Part shown: positions 43,916 through 55,619 of the stretch, piece after piece
Layout: each line of letters begins with the position of its first letter
Position numbering within the stretch: the first letter of the stretch is position 1
Assembly (NCBI RefSeq): GCF_040183065.1
Contig: NW_027185502.1
Location: forward strand, 1,353,501-1,417,500
Direction of reading: 5' to 3'
Source: Periplaneta americana
Lineage: Eukaryota; Arthropoda; Insecta; Blattodea; Blattidae
Length of the DNA: 64,000 bases
The notes under the pieces: generated by a model
The model's database searches: none
Told to the model about the DNA's origin: nothing
Seen by the model: the letters and a program-made list of their open reading frames with translations, nothing else
Translations under genes and position numbers: made by a program

Positions 43916-45490
43916 AGTTAGCTTGAAATAGGATTATAATTGATTGGACACTTTGGTACATTTATCTTCATAACTAATATATAAATCAACTAATGGACAC
44001 GGTAACAACAAAGAAAAGAAACGTAATGCATAGATGAAATCTGACATGTAAACAAATTAACACTTTAAATTATACATTTACCAAATCGTTAACCAATATA
44101 CATACCAACTCCAAATCATATAATTATTTCATGTCCTTCTTGAATAGAATATTCGTGAAACTGTAAAATGTTAAATTATTCTGGGGGAAAATCGTATTAG
44201 TTCTAATCAACTATTATGAAACTATAAGTCTTCAATTTCGCATACTATTGTATTATTGATTTTATTTTATTTTATTTTATTTTATTTATTTATTTATTTT
44301 TAATTATGTATTTAATTTCCGATTTTGAGCCATTTCTTGTAATACCTCCTTATTGCCAATTGTTGTTAGTAAATGCATTTAATTCGTAAATTTCAAGTCA
44401 TCTCTTAATATAGCTATTTATTGCTTTAAAATAATGTGTTTAATAAATATTTCATTTTTATTTATATATATATTTCTTCCTATAACCATTACAGGTTGCC
44501 ATTGACAAAGAGTACCGTGATACAGTAAGTATAGAGAAATATCTTGAGGCTTTATGAAACATATTTTGTTGTTAAAGTGAAAAACAACAAATTGAAATAG
44601 ATTGAAACACAAAATAATATACGAAATAAAGTCAAGAAGATGTGAATTAAAATCATGGTCCCTTTGAATGATGCCTGAAAATAGCTATTAATCCTTTGCG
44701 TGTTTGTTTTTTAAAATAATGTGTTTAATCTGTAACTACAGTCAGTGTATTATTATTCGTATCTCTTTGTTGTTACCTATTGCTTTAAAAAGAATGTGTT
44801 TAATTTGTAATCTTAAGTCATTTTTTCTACTATTCCTTTACTGTACTGTTTACATTTGTTTTTAAATCTTTTGTATTGCCCTACCATTATATATTGCCCT
44901 TCAAGAAATTCGGTATTCGTTAGTTGTAAGTCATTACTTGTGTTATATTTTAATTATTGTAATTTATTCCTGAATCATGTATGTAAACTGTAACCGTAAA
45001 TCATTGCTTGTAATCTCTCTTTATTACTCTTAACTGTTTCATTGTTCATGAATTAAGTACTCATTTGAAAGTGAAAGTCAAACTTTGTTTTATTAATCTA
45101 CTATTGATTATCTTTTTAAGATCGTGATTTACTCTGACACGGTTAGACATTCTTGTATACCTTTTATATTGATTATTCCTCAAACATCTCATTAATCTTT
45201 AACAGGATCCATTATTTCACTAATGTGCATCCTTCTACATGATTCATGTGAATTTCAGCTGTGACCGCTATTTTATGTTATCACTTTACTATTGTTTATT
45301 GGTTATAAAATATGTATTTTGATGCCAACTATAACCCTAATATAACTCAGGGTGAAATAGGGTTTATTAAATTGGATAATAAAAGAAAGAAACAAATACA
45401 AGAATAAAATAAATTACAATTACTTACAAAATAGACGACAAAATACATACACACCTATTATTGTAACGTTCATACTTTAAACTCAAAATA
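43916..45490. other. AT-rich insertion with degenerate tandem repeats
   Basis: Not tandem-unit sequence. Between about 44330 and 45080 a loose repeat recurs (TTGCTTTAAAATAATGTGTT, TAATCT.TAA.TCATTNCTTGT) with variable spacing. (TTTTA)n at 44262-44300. No gene seen. Confidence 0.45.
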
Positions 45491-46019
45491 CATAGGCTAC
45501 CTCTGAATTTAGGAAAGAACAGTGTTGTTAAGAACGGTATACTGTTCTGAATGAAACTGTAAGGGAATGTGATGGTAACTTTATCAAACGTAACGATTTC
45601 ATAACGTTTAGCTATAATTTTCTGACAACCAGATCAGAGTATACAAATAAGGTAACAACATTTAATAAGGAACGTGTTAATTTTGGCAAGACGAACATTG
45701 TGTTGTCTGTCAAGTAAAGTGAGAGTTATGTAGGTGGACTAATGCAGAGCTACGTATTCTGATTACAACATGTTTATCTACAGGCCATAATTGCAGAACA
45801 GTCACAATGACATTGAATGAAATGAAAGTGTTTGGAAACAAACAACGGCACACCCATGGGAAGAGGATCCAAATGGGCCCAAGCCACCCCCCCCCCAAAA
45901 GGGGGGAAAACAAGAAAGAAAATGAAAGGTTTTATTTGCCTTGACTTGAATGTATATGTTGTTGTGAGAAGTCTGTGATCTTTAAAACATTTAATTTTAA
46001 GTAAACACGTATGTTAATG

Positions 46020-47121
46020 CACGGACATCATTTTATTTTTACTTCAATTTTTATTGTACCTGAGTTTTTGAATGTACTTCACTCCCACCCCTTCTACTAA
46101 TGAAGTTTCAACTGTTCTCCAGACAGAATCAAGGCTGCTTATAGTAAACAGCACTGAGTTACTGAGTATAGTACGTTCCAGAAATATGTTCGCGTTTTCC
46201 AGTGACGAAATAACTTTTAATATTGACTCATATTTTCGCACAGGTACTGTCCGTTTGCCTACGTCGCATCCCGATTTCCCCCACCTGCTTCTGCACGCCC
46301 CTCTGTAAAAGCAGGGCTGTCTTAGCTCTTTTCTGAAAACATTAATTTCTGTTAGGAATTGGACGTTTACGTAATATTATACAACTGTTTAAAATAACTT
46401 AAATAAAAGGGCCTCGTTAAGTAATTAACTGTCACGTGAGTTCCCCCTTTCTACGACCCTGCGGCATAACCACTTGGACGGACAGTAGATAGCATGTCTG
46501 AGTAATTTTATCTGTGCGGGTCGGGCAGAAGTGAAGATGGAACTTACAGTACGTAAGGTACTCTTTTATAGAGTAGGTACAGAATTATTTCAACATGAGT
46601 TACTAGTACGAAGGACGAAACTGGCAATTGGAATTAGATGCAATAGTCTATAGTGCGATATTATGCACAAAAGAACTGAAGCCTGTATCGAAATGATCGG
46701 CCACCATTTTCAAAAATGCGTTTAAATATCCATATTATGATCATTTTTCAATTTAACTTCATTCTCTATATTGTACGCTAATGTGCTGTAGACAGTATAA
46801 TATACACTGCATAATGAATACGTTCGCATGAATAGCTCAGTTCGTGAGTAAAAACACTTATTCTTAATACATTACTGCATTTTGATTAAACAAAAACGTA
46901 ATGAAAATTATCGAACTCAAAATCGCGATATTTCCTAGTTTACATAAATGGATGAACTACTTTTCTTCCCTCCTATACCTAGTAAAGTGATTTGTTTGTG
47001 TTTTACGCCGGTATCATCGAACTCCAGTCGTGGAAGGAGGTAGCGAACGGTGTTTCCGGTTCTCTAAAGGTATAACCAGGTTAATATAAAAAATGTTAGT
47101 AAAAGTAAAATGATGTCCCTG
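46020..47121. mobile_element. TA-flanked non-autonomous DNA element, copy 2
   Basis: Same ends as 42422-43282 with a damaged left end (CACGGACATC). Holds about 230 bp (46405-46635) absent from copy 1, flanking sequences otherwise collinear. Confidence 0.78.
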
Positions 47122-47376
47122 TACATGTTTATCACATCTTCATTCAAAAAGCTCAAATTTTGATAATGTTAGAAGATCTGTAACTTTTACTTGAAATGTG
47201 TTTAATAGCCCCAACCATTGCCACCTGTGAATCATTTTCAGTGATGCCGTCTGTACTTCTCAGCACATCAGCGCTTCACAGCTATAGCAAATACTGATTA
47301 CGGTTAGTCCCCCCACCAAACCATATTTCTAGGTGTGTCACTGGAAACAAATAAATAACGGTAAATATGAACTTAC

Positions 47377-47416
47377 GTTATCGTCAGCCTGATGTTCCGG
47401 CCTCGGTGATGTAGTG
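47377..47416 (-). other. Candidate micro-exon, unit 9 (40 nt)
   Basis: Acceptor CTTTTCTTTACAG, donor GTAAGTTCATA. The frame sharing PRP with the 54408 block reads TTSPRPEHQADDN. 40 nt is not a multiple of three. Confidence 0.42.
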
Positions 47417-47779
47417 CTGTAAAGAAAAGTAGTGACATATTTTGTTAAAACCAGGTAAGTAACAGTAATTTACAAGGGATGCAGCCATTAATATAATATA
47501 AATTATGTTTGATCGCCTTTTAGAATTTTTCCAACTGCTGTTGAAGCATTAGAAATATCTGGTTCTGAACTCGGTATTCAAAACTAATTAGAAACATTGT
47601 TCACAATTTGAATCGTGCTGAAGATGGAATTGAGAAAGGCATATTCCTACGTATAAAAAACAAAAAATACCTCATCATAATGTAAATAAATAAAAGATAA
47701 ATTTAGAATGATTATTAATTCATCACCAGTTTAGAAATATAACTCCAATTTAAATAACTAATCAACACAAAACAAAATA

Positions 47780-48465
47780 CGAGGCGCATCCAGAAAGTAA
47801 GTTTCCCTATTTTTTTTAAAGAACACACACTTTTAGGAAAACATTTATTGGCAACAGGTACAGCAATGTTTCAGCTATTTTCCAACATAGCCACCATCAG
47901 AATTGAGACACTTGTCGTATCGTGGGATCAACTTTTGTATCCCTCTGTCGTAGAACTCTACCGCCTGTAAATGGAACCAGCGTGTGACAGACGTCTTCAG
48001 CTCTTCGTCGTTGCCAAAACGCTTATCGGAGTACAGGAATTTCTTGAGAGAGAGAGGGGGGGAGAAGGAGAGAGGGAGAGAGAGAGGGCGAGAGGGGGAG
48101 AGGGCGAGAGAGGGGGAGAGGAGAGAGGGAGAGAAGGAGAGGGGGAGAGAGCGGAAGAGGGGGAGAGAGAGGGAGAGAGAGAGAGAGGGGGGTTCGGCCC
48201 ATAGACCTGACAGCTGCCGATGAGAGCTGGCAATGCTTTGTGCATTAAAGAACTATCACCGACCGAAACTCGATGCGGCGGGAGAAGGAATAAGAGCTTC
48301 CATTTCGAACCACTGCTGCCACGCTACTGGCACCAGGCGGGACCTGTCCGGCTGGCATATGAATGATACGTCATAGATCTGTTACGCATTCGCAATTTAC
48401 ACGGCTAATTACGTTTACTTTCAAGGGGAAAAAAATCGGGAAACTTACTTTCTGGATGCCCCTCG
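47780..48465 (-). mobile_element. Deleted mariner with GA-repeat core
   Basis: Ends CGAGGCGCATCCAGAAAGTA and, inverted, CGAGGGGCATCCAGAAAGTA flanked by TA (47778-47779, 48466-48467). The minus strand near 47890-47970 still reads LQAVEFYDRGIQKLIPRYDK then CLNSDGG, the C-terminus of a mariner transposase. The rest has been replaced by a GA repeat and some 5' sequence. Confidence 0.82.
48042..48192. repeat. (GA)n/(GGGAGA)n repeat
   Basis: 150 bp of purine-only sequence within the mariner relic, giving long Arg/Glu/Gly frames that are not genes. Confidence 0.95.
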
Positions 48466-48794
48466 TATATTTAATTAACTGAGTTTTATCCCTTGAATCA
48501 AATCTATTGCTGCCAGCATCACTGTCTGTCATTGTTGTAGTTTCGACATACTAGGTATAAGAGTGAGCGGATGGGAATACTTTTTCCTACCCCTATTTAT
48601 AATTTTAATCTGAGGCATGATAGCCCATGAAGGGCATGACCGACCAGCCAGCTGCTGACCTCAAGTCCACATACCGAAGCAGAGGTAGACGATCATATCC
48701 CTATTAATAGCTGTATATAAATTAAGACATTATTAGTAATCCGTGGTGCGACAGCCCATGTAGAGCTTCCGGAAATTCCGCTTTCTCTCTATCT

Positions 48795-49292
48795 AGCGTA
48801 TTCCGGTGAGCAATCCGATGGCATCACGGTGTTCCGAATTCCACCGATGACGTCATTGATACTCCACCGGTGTCGCACCGGTGCCATCAACTTATAGAAG
48901 TGGTGGCAGTCTCCATCAGCCGCCATCAGTGAATCTGATTGGTTCTTGTATAGGGCGGGAATTAGCAGACGAATGACATCGTGCACTGTTATGTCATGGC
49001 GGTGTGTTCTGCTGTATTGTTTGTAATGAGCATAACGTAAAAACAATATGTTAATGGCTTATGAGCGAACACATCAACGGACCCGTTATTGCTACCGGTT
49101 GAAGAAATAAATTGTTTATGCTATCTTTTCTTTGAACGAGATGGGAGTACGAAAATTTTGCTGTGTAGCACAGACAACAACCTGTACAGTCGCCATGACA
49201 GCCATGGATCCTTCCAGCAATTTTTTTGTTCGTTATTTCGCTGCAACGTGACGTCATTGATGCCACCGGACCGGTGAGATTCGGAATACGCT
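48795..49292. mobile_element. Possible MITE with AGCGTATTCCG ends
   Basis: AGCGTATTCCGGTGAGC at the left and an inverted AGCGTATTCCGAATCTCACC at the right, both followed inwards by ACCGG- and GATGGCATCA/TGACGTCA-like blocks. About 500 bp, GC-richer than its surroundings. No clear target duplication. Confidence 0.5.
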
Positions 49293-50050
49293 GATACGGT
49301 ACCGAAAGCCCAACAAATCGATAACAGCCAGTCACCGATCGCTTATATTTCCTTCTAGATACACTCATTTCAAAAGCTCTGTATGTATATCTCTCATAAT
49401 TAAAACTGACAATATTTAACAGATTTACATTTTTGTCTCTGGAAGGAAAAATGTGATGTAATGTTTTCAGTTTTGAAACTTCGACTGTTTAAACTGTAGC
49501 ATTGTGTCTCATAACAATGGGTTGGAAATATCCCAGTCATCTTTTGCACAATAAAATACCATTCAAGTACATCATACTTTTAGGGTTGGTAGCCTGCCGG
49601 TATTTTACCAGCTCAGCCGAACATGTTGGTGGGTCTCATCATAAGGTCGTTGGCTGTTATCATTGTTATCAATCCGTTAAAGACTCTAATTTCGGCAGGT
49701 AATTTTATTAAATCAGTTTGAAAACTTGTTATAGGAATTTTTATTACATAGGCTGAAAGGGATATTTCTCTATTTCGTGTAACGTGAAGATAGGGAATTT
49801 TCAAGTATTTTTCAGTTTTACTTGATGGTTCCACACCAAACGTAGAAGAAATGTTATGTATTAGTTGAAAATTAAAGCTACAACTTGATGAAGATAAAAT
49901 GTATGGTGACCTGTGCTTATTAAATGAAGTGGTTTCTTCCTTTGTGAAAGATGCGTATTTGAAAAGTTTTGGGAAATTAAATAAATATTTTCAGACTAAA
50001 GGTGCCTCAGAGAAATCTCCACAATTAGAAATAGTAGTTCAACACGTGGT
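49293..50050. other. Nothing recognised
   Basis: AT-rich. A weak frame near 49899-50040 (VVSSFVKDAYLKSFGKL) is not recognised. Confidence 0.4.
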
Positions 50051-50054
50051 TTAT

Positions 50055-51655
50055 ACTCGAACCCATGCTCTCAGAAGTCGAAATTCCGATAGAAAATCTG
50101 AAAAAGTACAAGTCTCCAGGTATCGATCAAATTCCAGCACAATTATTACAAGAGGGTGGAAGTGCATTATATAGCGAAATTTATAAAATTGTACTTCCTA
50201 TTTCGGAAAAGGAAATTATACAAGGACAATGGAAGAAGTCCATAATTGTACATATTTTTAAGAAGGGGGACAAGACTAACTGTGGTAACTTTCGAGGAAT
50301 ATCACTTTTGTTGACGTCGTACAATATTTTGTCCAATATTCTTTTGAGAAGATTAACTCCGTACGTATATGAAATTATTGGGGATAATCAGTGTGGTTTT
50401 AGGCGTAATAGATCGACTATTGATCAGATTTAGTGTATTCGACAGATATTGGAGAAAAAATAGGAATATACGGGCAGAGTACATCAGTTATTCATAGATT
50501 TCAAAAAGGCACATGACTGGGTTAAGAGAGAAGTATTATATGACATTCTTATTGATTTTGGTAATCCCAAGACACTAGTTGGATTAATTAAAATGTGTCT
50601 CAGTGAAACGTACAGCAGAGTTCGTATAGGCCAGTTTCTATGTGATGCTTTTCAAATTCACTGCCGGCTAAAGCAGGGAGATCCACTATCACCTTTACTT
50701 TTTAACTTCGCTTTAGAATATGCCATTAGGAAAGTTCAGGATAACAGGCAGGTTTTGGGATTGAACGGGTTACATCAGCTTCTTGTCTATGCGGAAGACG
50801 TGAATATGTTATGACAAAATCCACAAACGATTAGGGAAAACACAGAAATTTTACTTGAAGCAAGAAAAGCGATTGGATTCAAAGTAAATCCCGAAAAAAA
50901 CAAGGTATATGATTATGTCTCGTGACCAGAATATTGTACGAAATGGAAATATAAAAATCGGAGATTTACCCTTCGAAGAGTTGGGAAAATTCAAATATCT
51001 TGGAGGAACAGTAACAAATATAAATGACACTCGGGAGGAAATTAAACGCAGAATAAATATGGGAAATGCGTTTCATTATTCGGTTGAGAAGCTTTTATCA
51101 TCTAGTCTGCTGTCAAAAAAATCTGAAAGTTAGAATTTATAAAACAGTTATATTACCGGTTGTTCTGAATGGTTGTGAAACTTGGACTCTCACTTTGAGA
51201 GAGGAACTGAGACTAAGAGTGTTTGAGAATAAGGTTCTTAGGAAAATATTTGGGGCTAAGAGGGATGAAGTTACAGGAGAATGGAGAAAGTTACACGACG
51301 CAGAACTGCACGCATTGTATTCTTCACCTAACATAATTAGGAACATTAAATCCAGACATTTGAGATGGGCAGGGCGTGTAGCACGTATGGGCGAATGCAG
51401 AAATGCATATAGAGTATTAGTTGGGAGACCGGAGGGAAAAAGACCCTTGGGGTGGCCGGGACGTAGATGGGAGGATAATATTAAAATGGATTTGAGGAAG
51501 ATAGGATATGACGATAGAGACTGGATTAATCTTGCACAGGATAGGGACCGATGGCTGGCTTATGTGAGGGCGGCAATAAACCTTCGGGTTCCTCAAAATC
51601 CATTCGTAAGTAAGTTGAAAACGTGGTTGCAGAGTGTACAATTAATATCATGAAT
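50055..51655 (+). pseudogene. Non-LTR reverse transcriptase, longest copy in the window
   Basis: The same family as the short 3' fragments, here with most of the reverse-transcriptase domain. In order: [72 protein letters not shown] with the first catalytic Asp, [13 protein letters not shown], then VYAEDVNML where the catalytic YADD is YAED. Stops at 50431 and 50461, TGA at 50812, and shifts near 50900 and 51120 break it. The end (GRPRRRW-like GWPGRRWEDNIK) reaches the usual 3' terminus. The upstream endonuclease is missing. Confidence 0.85.
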
Positions 51656-52042
51656 AGTCGTAACAGATTACGAAATGATGAGAGAAATCGTTTAAGTGTG
51701 GAAATACTAAAAACTGAACTTTGTATCATTGGAAACCTTAAATTACCAGATTATCTCCTATCTTAGTTCTCATAAGTGGTGACTTCTTGTTTCAATTGTG
51801 AGGTTCAGATCTGTCTTCACACAGTTGACTAAATAACAAAAATACATGGGTGGCATTTGGAAATTGAAATGGGCCTCGGAAACCTAAAATGTAATTAACA
51901 CTTGTTTTATAAACTTTACCCTCAATACATAAATTTACGTGTATCTTGCTTAAATTTCACTTAATTGATATAAATAGTTATATAGACTAGAAAGCTTTGG
52001 AATGAAAGTCACTGCGATTTACGCATGAAGACGTTTACTTAC
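51656..52042. other. Nothing recognised
   Basis: AT-rich sequence between the retrotransposon end and the candidate exon, possibly intron. Confidence 0.4.
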
Positions 52043-52110
52043 CCCGCCTGTTCCTAGGACAGGCGGACAGTCCGCTCACACCTCCAGTGGATGTTGTTGG
52101 AGGTGTGGAC
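52043..52110 (-). other. Candidate exon upstream of the array (68 nt)
   Basis: Minus strand: acceptor TTTCTTTTCACAG, donor GTAAGTAAACG. One frame is open: STPPTTSTGGVSGLSACPRN then RR, rich in Pro, Thr and Ser as in extracellular linkers. GC-rich against AT-rich flanks, which supports a coding role. Not recognised. Confidence 0.45.
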
Positions 52111-52320
52111 CTGTGAAAAGAAAAGAATCTAGCAATGTTTTTTCTTGACCCAGTTTGTGTCAAAAAATTATCTTTGTGTTTAGATATCTCCCTGAGCACG
52201 AGTTTTTTTACTCCTTCAGGGAAGAACTAAGATTGTATTTCTGTCAATGCTATTTTATTAACAATAAACAACAATAAACAATTATGTTTATGCTTCTGAT
52301 TGAGGTTCGGCTGATAAATA

Positions 52321-53460
52321 CAGTAGTGTCGATAATCCGAACTAATTGATGTTCATTCCTGTTCGAAGTATCGATTCGTTCGGATTTTCGAACATAGAGC
52401 AATAACAACACCACAAATAATTTAACTGCATGCTATATTAACTTTAGAGATTTCAATAGACCTACTGACTGTACTACAAGCAACATTAGACAGATTTTAA
52501 AAAGTCTTTGATCATTTTTTAAATTTTTACTGTGTTTCGTTTCTTTGCAGTCAAGTCTCTAATTTGTAGACAGACAAGCTGTGTTACCGTATACACAGGC
52601 ATTTTATTCAGCCAATTTTAAAAGTCTCTAGACCACTGATTGCTTCACCGTGAATTGACCTCTAGGGCTTCTTTCATCCTAGTTTTCTGTTACGCCGTCA
52701 TCTTCATCTACAGGTGCTTCATTATCTGTTACAACAGTCAGAATTTCGTCATCGTTCAAAATTTGGTACCCGAAGTCATTTTGGTCAAGATTCAACCATT
52801 CGTTAACATCAACCTTCTCACAATTTCTGAAGCTGTGTATGGCGTTAGAAAGAGTCGTAGCTTCAGTTAAATCTTCATTTTGCACACATTTCCATTCCTC
52901 ATTTTTTCCTGCTTCTATACGTATAGACCATAATTTATTCATCCACAACTTTTTAATTTTCTTCTGTAAAACTATCCAAAACATCAGAAACCATATAAAC
53001 ACAGTCCTTCAAGTTAAGTGTTTAAATTATTCGGTGTTAAATACTTTCTTTTTAAATTTTTTGTAGAATAATTCAACTTTCGTAGAACACATCACAAACT
53101 CCAACCATAGCTACAGCAACATACACACTGACATGAAATACTACACATTGAACCAAAGAGCAAAAACTCAACACCCTAGAACAATACGAAATTTATAAAC
53201 CTTAAGAATTTCAAATGAAGGATATGTGGGTCGTTATCTAGGATTAAAAGAACTTTCCCTTTTTTATATTCTGACTGTTTTAATATTTGATGTAAGGTTA
53301 TTTCCGTACCAAACCTTGAAATATCAGCAGTCATCCAGGAGAATTTTTGGGAGTTATAAGTCACAGGCAGACAGCTTTTTCATTAAAAAAAAATTTGAGC
53401 GTTCGGAGTCGGATATTCGACTGTTCAGACAACGACTTTCGGATTATCGACGGTCTACTG
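52321..53460 (-). mobile_element. Deleted pogo/Tigger-type transposon
   Basis: Ends CAGTAGTGTCGATAATCCGA and, inverted, CAGTAGACCGTCGATAATCC with TA on both sides (52319-52320, 53461-53462). The GATAATCCGAA motif is typical of Tigger termini. 1.14 kb, about half the usual length. Confidence 0.82.
52679..53364 (-). pseudogene. Pogo/Tigger transposase remnant
   Basis: Two parts in order on the minus strand: 53364-53176 reads FSWMTADISRFGTEITLHQI and KVLLILDNDPHILHLKFL (the second catalytic Asp region, DNAPSH in relatives). 53002-52679 reads EWLNLDQNDFGYQILNDDEI, the C-terminal region of CENP-B-related transposases. The DNA-binding N-terminus and the link between the parts are missing. Confidence 0.75.
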
Positions 53461-53462
53461 TA

Positions 53463-54407
53463 ATCTATTATCAGGCAGTACATCTCATTTGACGATATTT
53501 GTCAGAGGAAGAACAATTTGTTTGCATCTGAAATCTGATTAGTGTTATTTGTAGCTAGTCAGCGATGTATGCAATGGAGGAGAAAAGGACCCGGCCACAC
53601 TAGCCCACTGCTTCCTGTCTTAGTTGCTTCATAAGTGATACTTCATGGTGTCACTTATGAGGTTCAGACCAGTCTTCGGACATTTGACTAAACGAGGGAA
53701 AAGTTTATTTAAAAAAGTCATTGCATTATACAGCGTGGAAGGAAATCTATTACATTAATAGACGAAGTCAATGCGAACAACTTATGTCAATACGTTTCTG
53801 ATATGTCCAATAATTTTGAGAATGACATGTAACGTGTTGCAACACTGCAAGGAGTAGCTGTGCTCCTTGGAGTCATCGCTCTGCAGTGGAGGTGACTGCA
53901 ACTCCAATTATTATTCACTCGGCAAGACTTGCAACAGGAGAACGTACACAAACTTAAGTGTTTACTAGACGTACTGTCTATGGAGTGTTTGAATATTAGG
54001 CGTAAGAAGAATTCTTTCTTCTAACCTTTATTTTTATGTTTGAGAACAACTGAGATATTTTATGAATTCTTCTAGCACATTGCTCTTCACCTAAAAAATC
54101 AAGTAACTCATGCTCAAGCAACAAATTTCTAGAGAGAATGTGCCAATGAATGATTAAGAACTCAGGAAGGTGTATAAAAGGGAGACTATTGCTCTTAGCA
54201 ACTTTTGTATGGATGGAGCAAAATAAACTTTGTTAAGATAAAGTATATAATCGGAAACTGATATCAATATCATTGTTCTAAAAAGTAATCTATTATCAAA
54301 ATATTATTTAAAGATTGCTTTCCATGTGATTATTCAGTCATATAACTATCATGGACAGCCTGCAAGGAGTACACACTGTGATCTATGAATACTGAATAAT
54401 TACTTAC
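53463..54407. other. Nothing recognised
   Basis: AT-rich; probably intron if the neighbouring blocks are exons. Confidence 0.35.
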
Positions 54408-54452
54408 GGAAACAGTCTGGCCCTTTTCTTTTATGTTGTAGTGGCCTCGGTT
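54408..54452 (-). other. Candidate exon furthest upstream (45 nt)
   Basis: Minus strand: acceptor TTTTCTTTTATAG, donor GTAAGTAATTA. Readings PRPLQHKRKGPDCF (same phase as the 36410 block) or NRGHYNIKEKGQTVS. 45 nt keeps frame. Confidence 0.4.
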
Positions 54453-55619
54453 CTATAAAAGAAAATAAACCAGTAATAATTATAGGGGAAAAATCACTGG
54501 ACCAAATATCTCACTCTCTTCTCAATCTTCTTGCTATATTAAGCTTCAGCGGCCTGGTTAGTATGAGAAAGGGGTGTACAATGTACACTGTACACTGTAC
54601 ACTATACCTTTAGCATTCACCATGGAGATACAGAAGTCTGCCTTCAGTAAAAAGAAGATATAATGCGGTTAATACATGAACAATCTATGAATATTAAGAA
54701 AAAACGTAATCAGAGACATTAAGTGAAAGTGATTCAATTATTCAATCCAAATTAGAACCCTTCTGTTATGTTATCCTTAGAGTTGCAGCTGGAAATAATT
54801 GATTTTTCACATACTACACTATTCGAAAACACGTAAAATAACGAGAACTGCCGCACCTTTAACAGTTACTTAAACCCTGAACAGAATCCGAAGATTCGTA
54901 AATTCCCTGCGCAACTGATTTTCAGTTTCACAAGCATATGTAAACCATTTTCCATTGAAAGAACTAATTAAGCAATTATTAATGGTCAATTTTTCCGATG
55001 ATAACATGCATGATATGCTTAGACTGGTTTCTTTAAATAATGCTTCGGCATTTTTCAAATTAAACAGATCGATATTAGTTACTACAATTAAAAATTTGCC
55101 GATCTGTAATGTCATTACAATATTTGAGGAAGAATTCTGACAGACTATGCAATAATATTGAAAATATTGTCGACTTAGAATGTTGTTGACAGCATGAATG
55201 ACAAAGATGGAAAACACTCTCACAGCCGCCTCTATTGCGAAATAAGTGGCTTGATTTGTCTTAATATTATCGGCAGATTCAGTAATAGAAGCTTTTCTTT
55301 CTTAATCTTCTTGGGTGCTATTCATAGACTTTTCGCTAGCCCGTGCTACGAGCGTGCTAAACTAGCCCCGGCTATCGACTGGTTACTTGTTCAGGATTAA
55401 TATGAATTCATATCGCTAATTCTGGTTTTTGAATACGAAAAATTTGGTACGCTGATGATCCACCGGAAGTCCGCGCTAAGAATGTCTATGAATACGGCCC
55501 CTTTGTTCTAAACACTTCCCCCAATAAAAATGTGCTTTTTCTGACAAAGAATTTAATCGTAAAGCAAATAATGAAAATTATTTTGATCTCATTCCTCCAA
55601 TCCTAAGGAGAAAAAAGTC
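54453..55619. other. No gene recognised; short TGTACAC repeats
   Basis: TGTACACTGTACACTGTACA at about 54577-54600 is a small palindromic tandem repeat. Frames around 54870-55223 have no recognisable motif. Confidence 0.4.

Larger units (their letters stand above)
34863..45657. repeat. Array unit 8, broken by many insertions
   Basis: Unit segments in the right order are found at about 34863-35510, 35955-36043, 36279-36566, 37237-37774, 38029-38420, 42155-42421, 43521-43587 and 45490-45657. It also contains a second splice-like block (36410), so it may be two fused units. Confidence 0.75.
14798..48780. repeat. Tandem array of about nine units of roughly 2.4 kb
   Basis: The phrase AACATTTAATAAGGAATATT recurs at 14798, 17580, 20349, 25771, 28230, 32274 and, diverged, near 34863 and 45658, with the rest of each unit in the same order. 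Units 1-5 are about 97-99% alike by eye. Units 6-9 are clearly diverged. Every unit that is not deleted carries one minus-strand exon-like block. Most of the apparent open frames here (poly-His or poly-Ile from GAT repeats, and a frame with IEYDWLVGMSWANRYAPKV) merely recur because the unit does. Confidence 0.95.
45658..48780. repeat. Array unit 9, most diverged, right edge
   Basis: Recognisable as AACATTTAATAAGGAACGTG, TGTTGTCTGTCAAGTAAAGT, and after the inserted TA element TAGCCCCAACCATTGCCACC, then the exon-like block 47377-47416, and finally ACATTATTAGTAATCCGTGG before it fades near 48780. Confidence 0.75.

Noticed and set aside
47971-48245. Long Arg/Glu/Gly and Pro/Ser frames
   Set aside because: They are read through the GA repeat inside a mariner relic and occur on both strands and in several frames.
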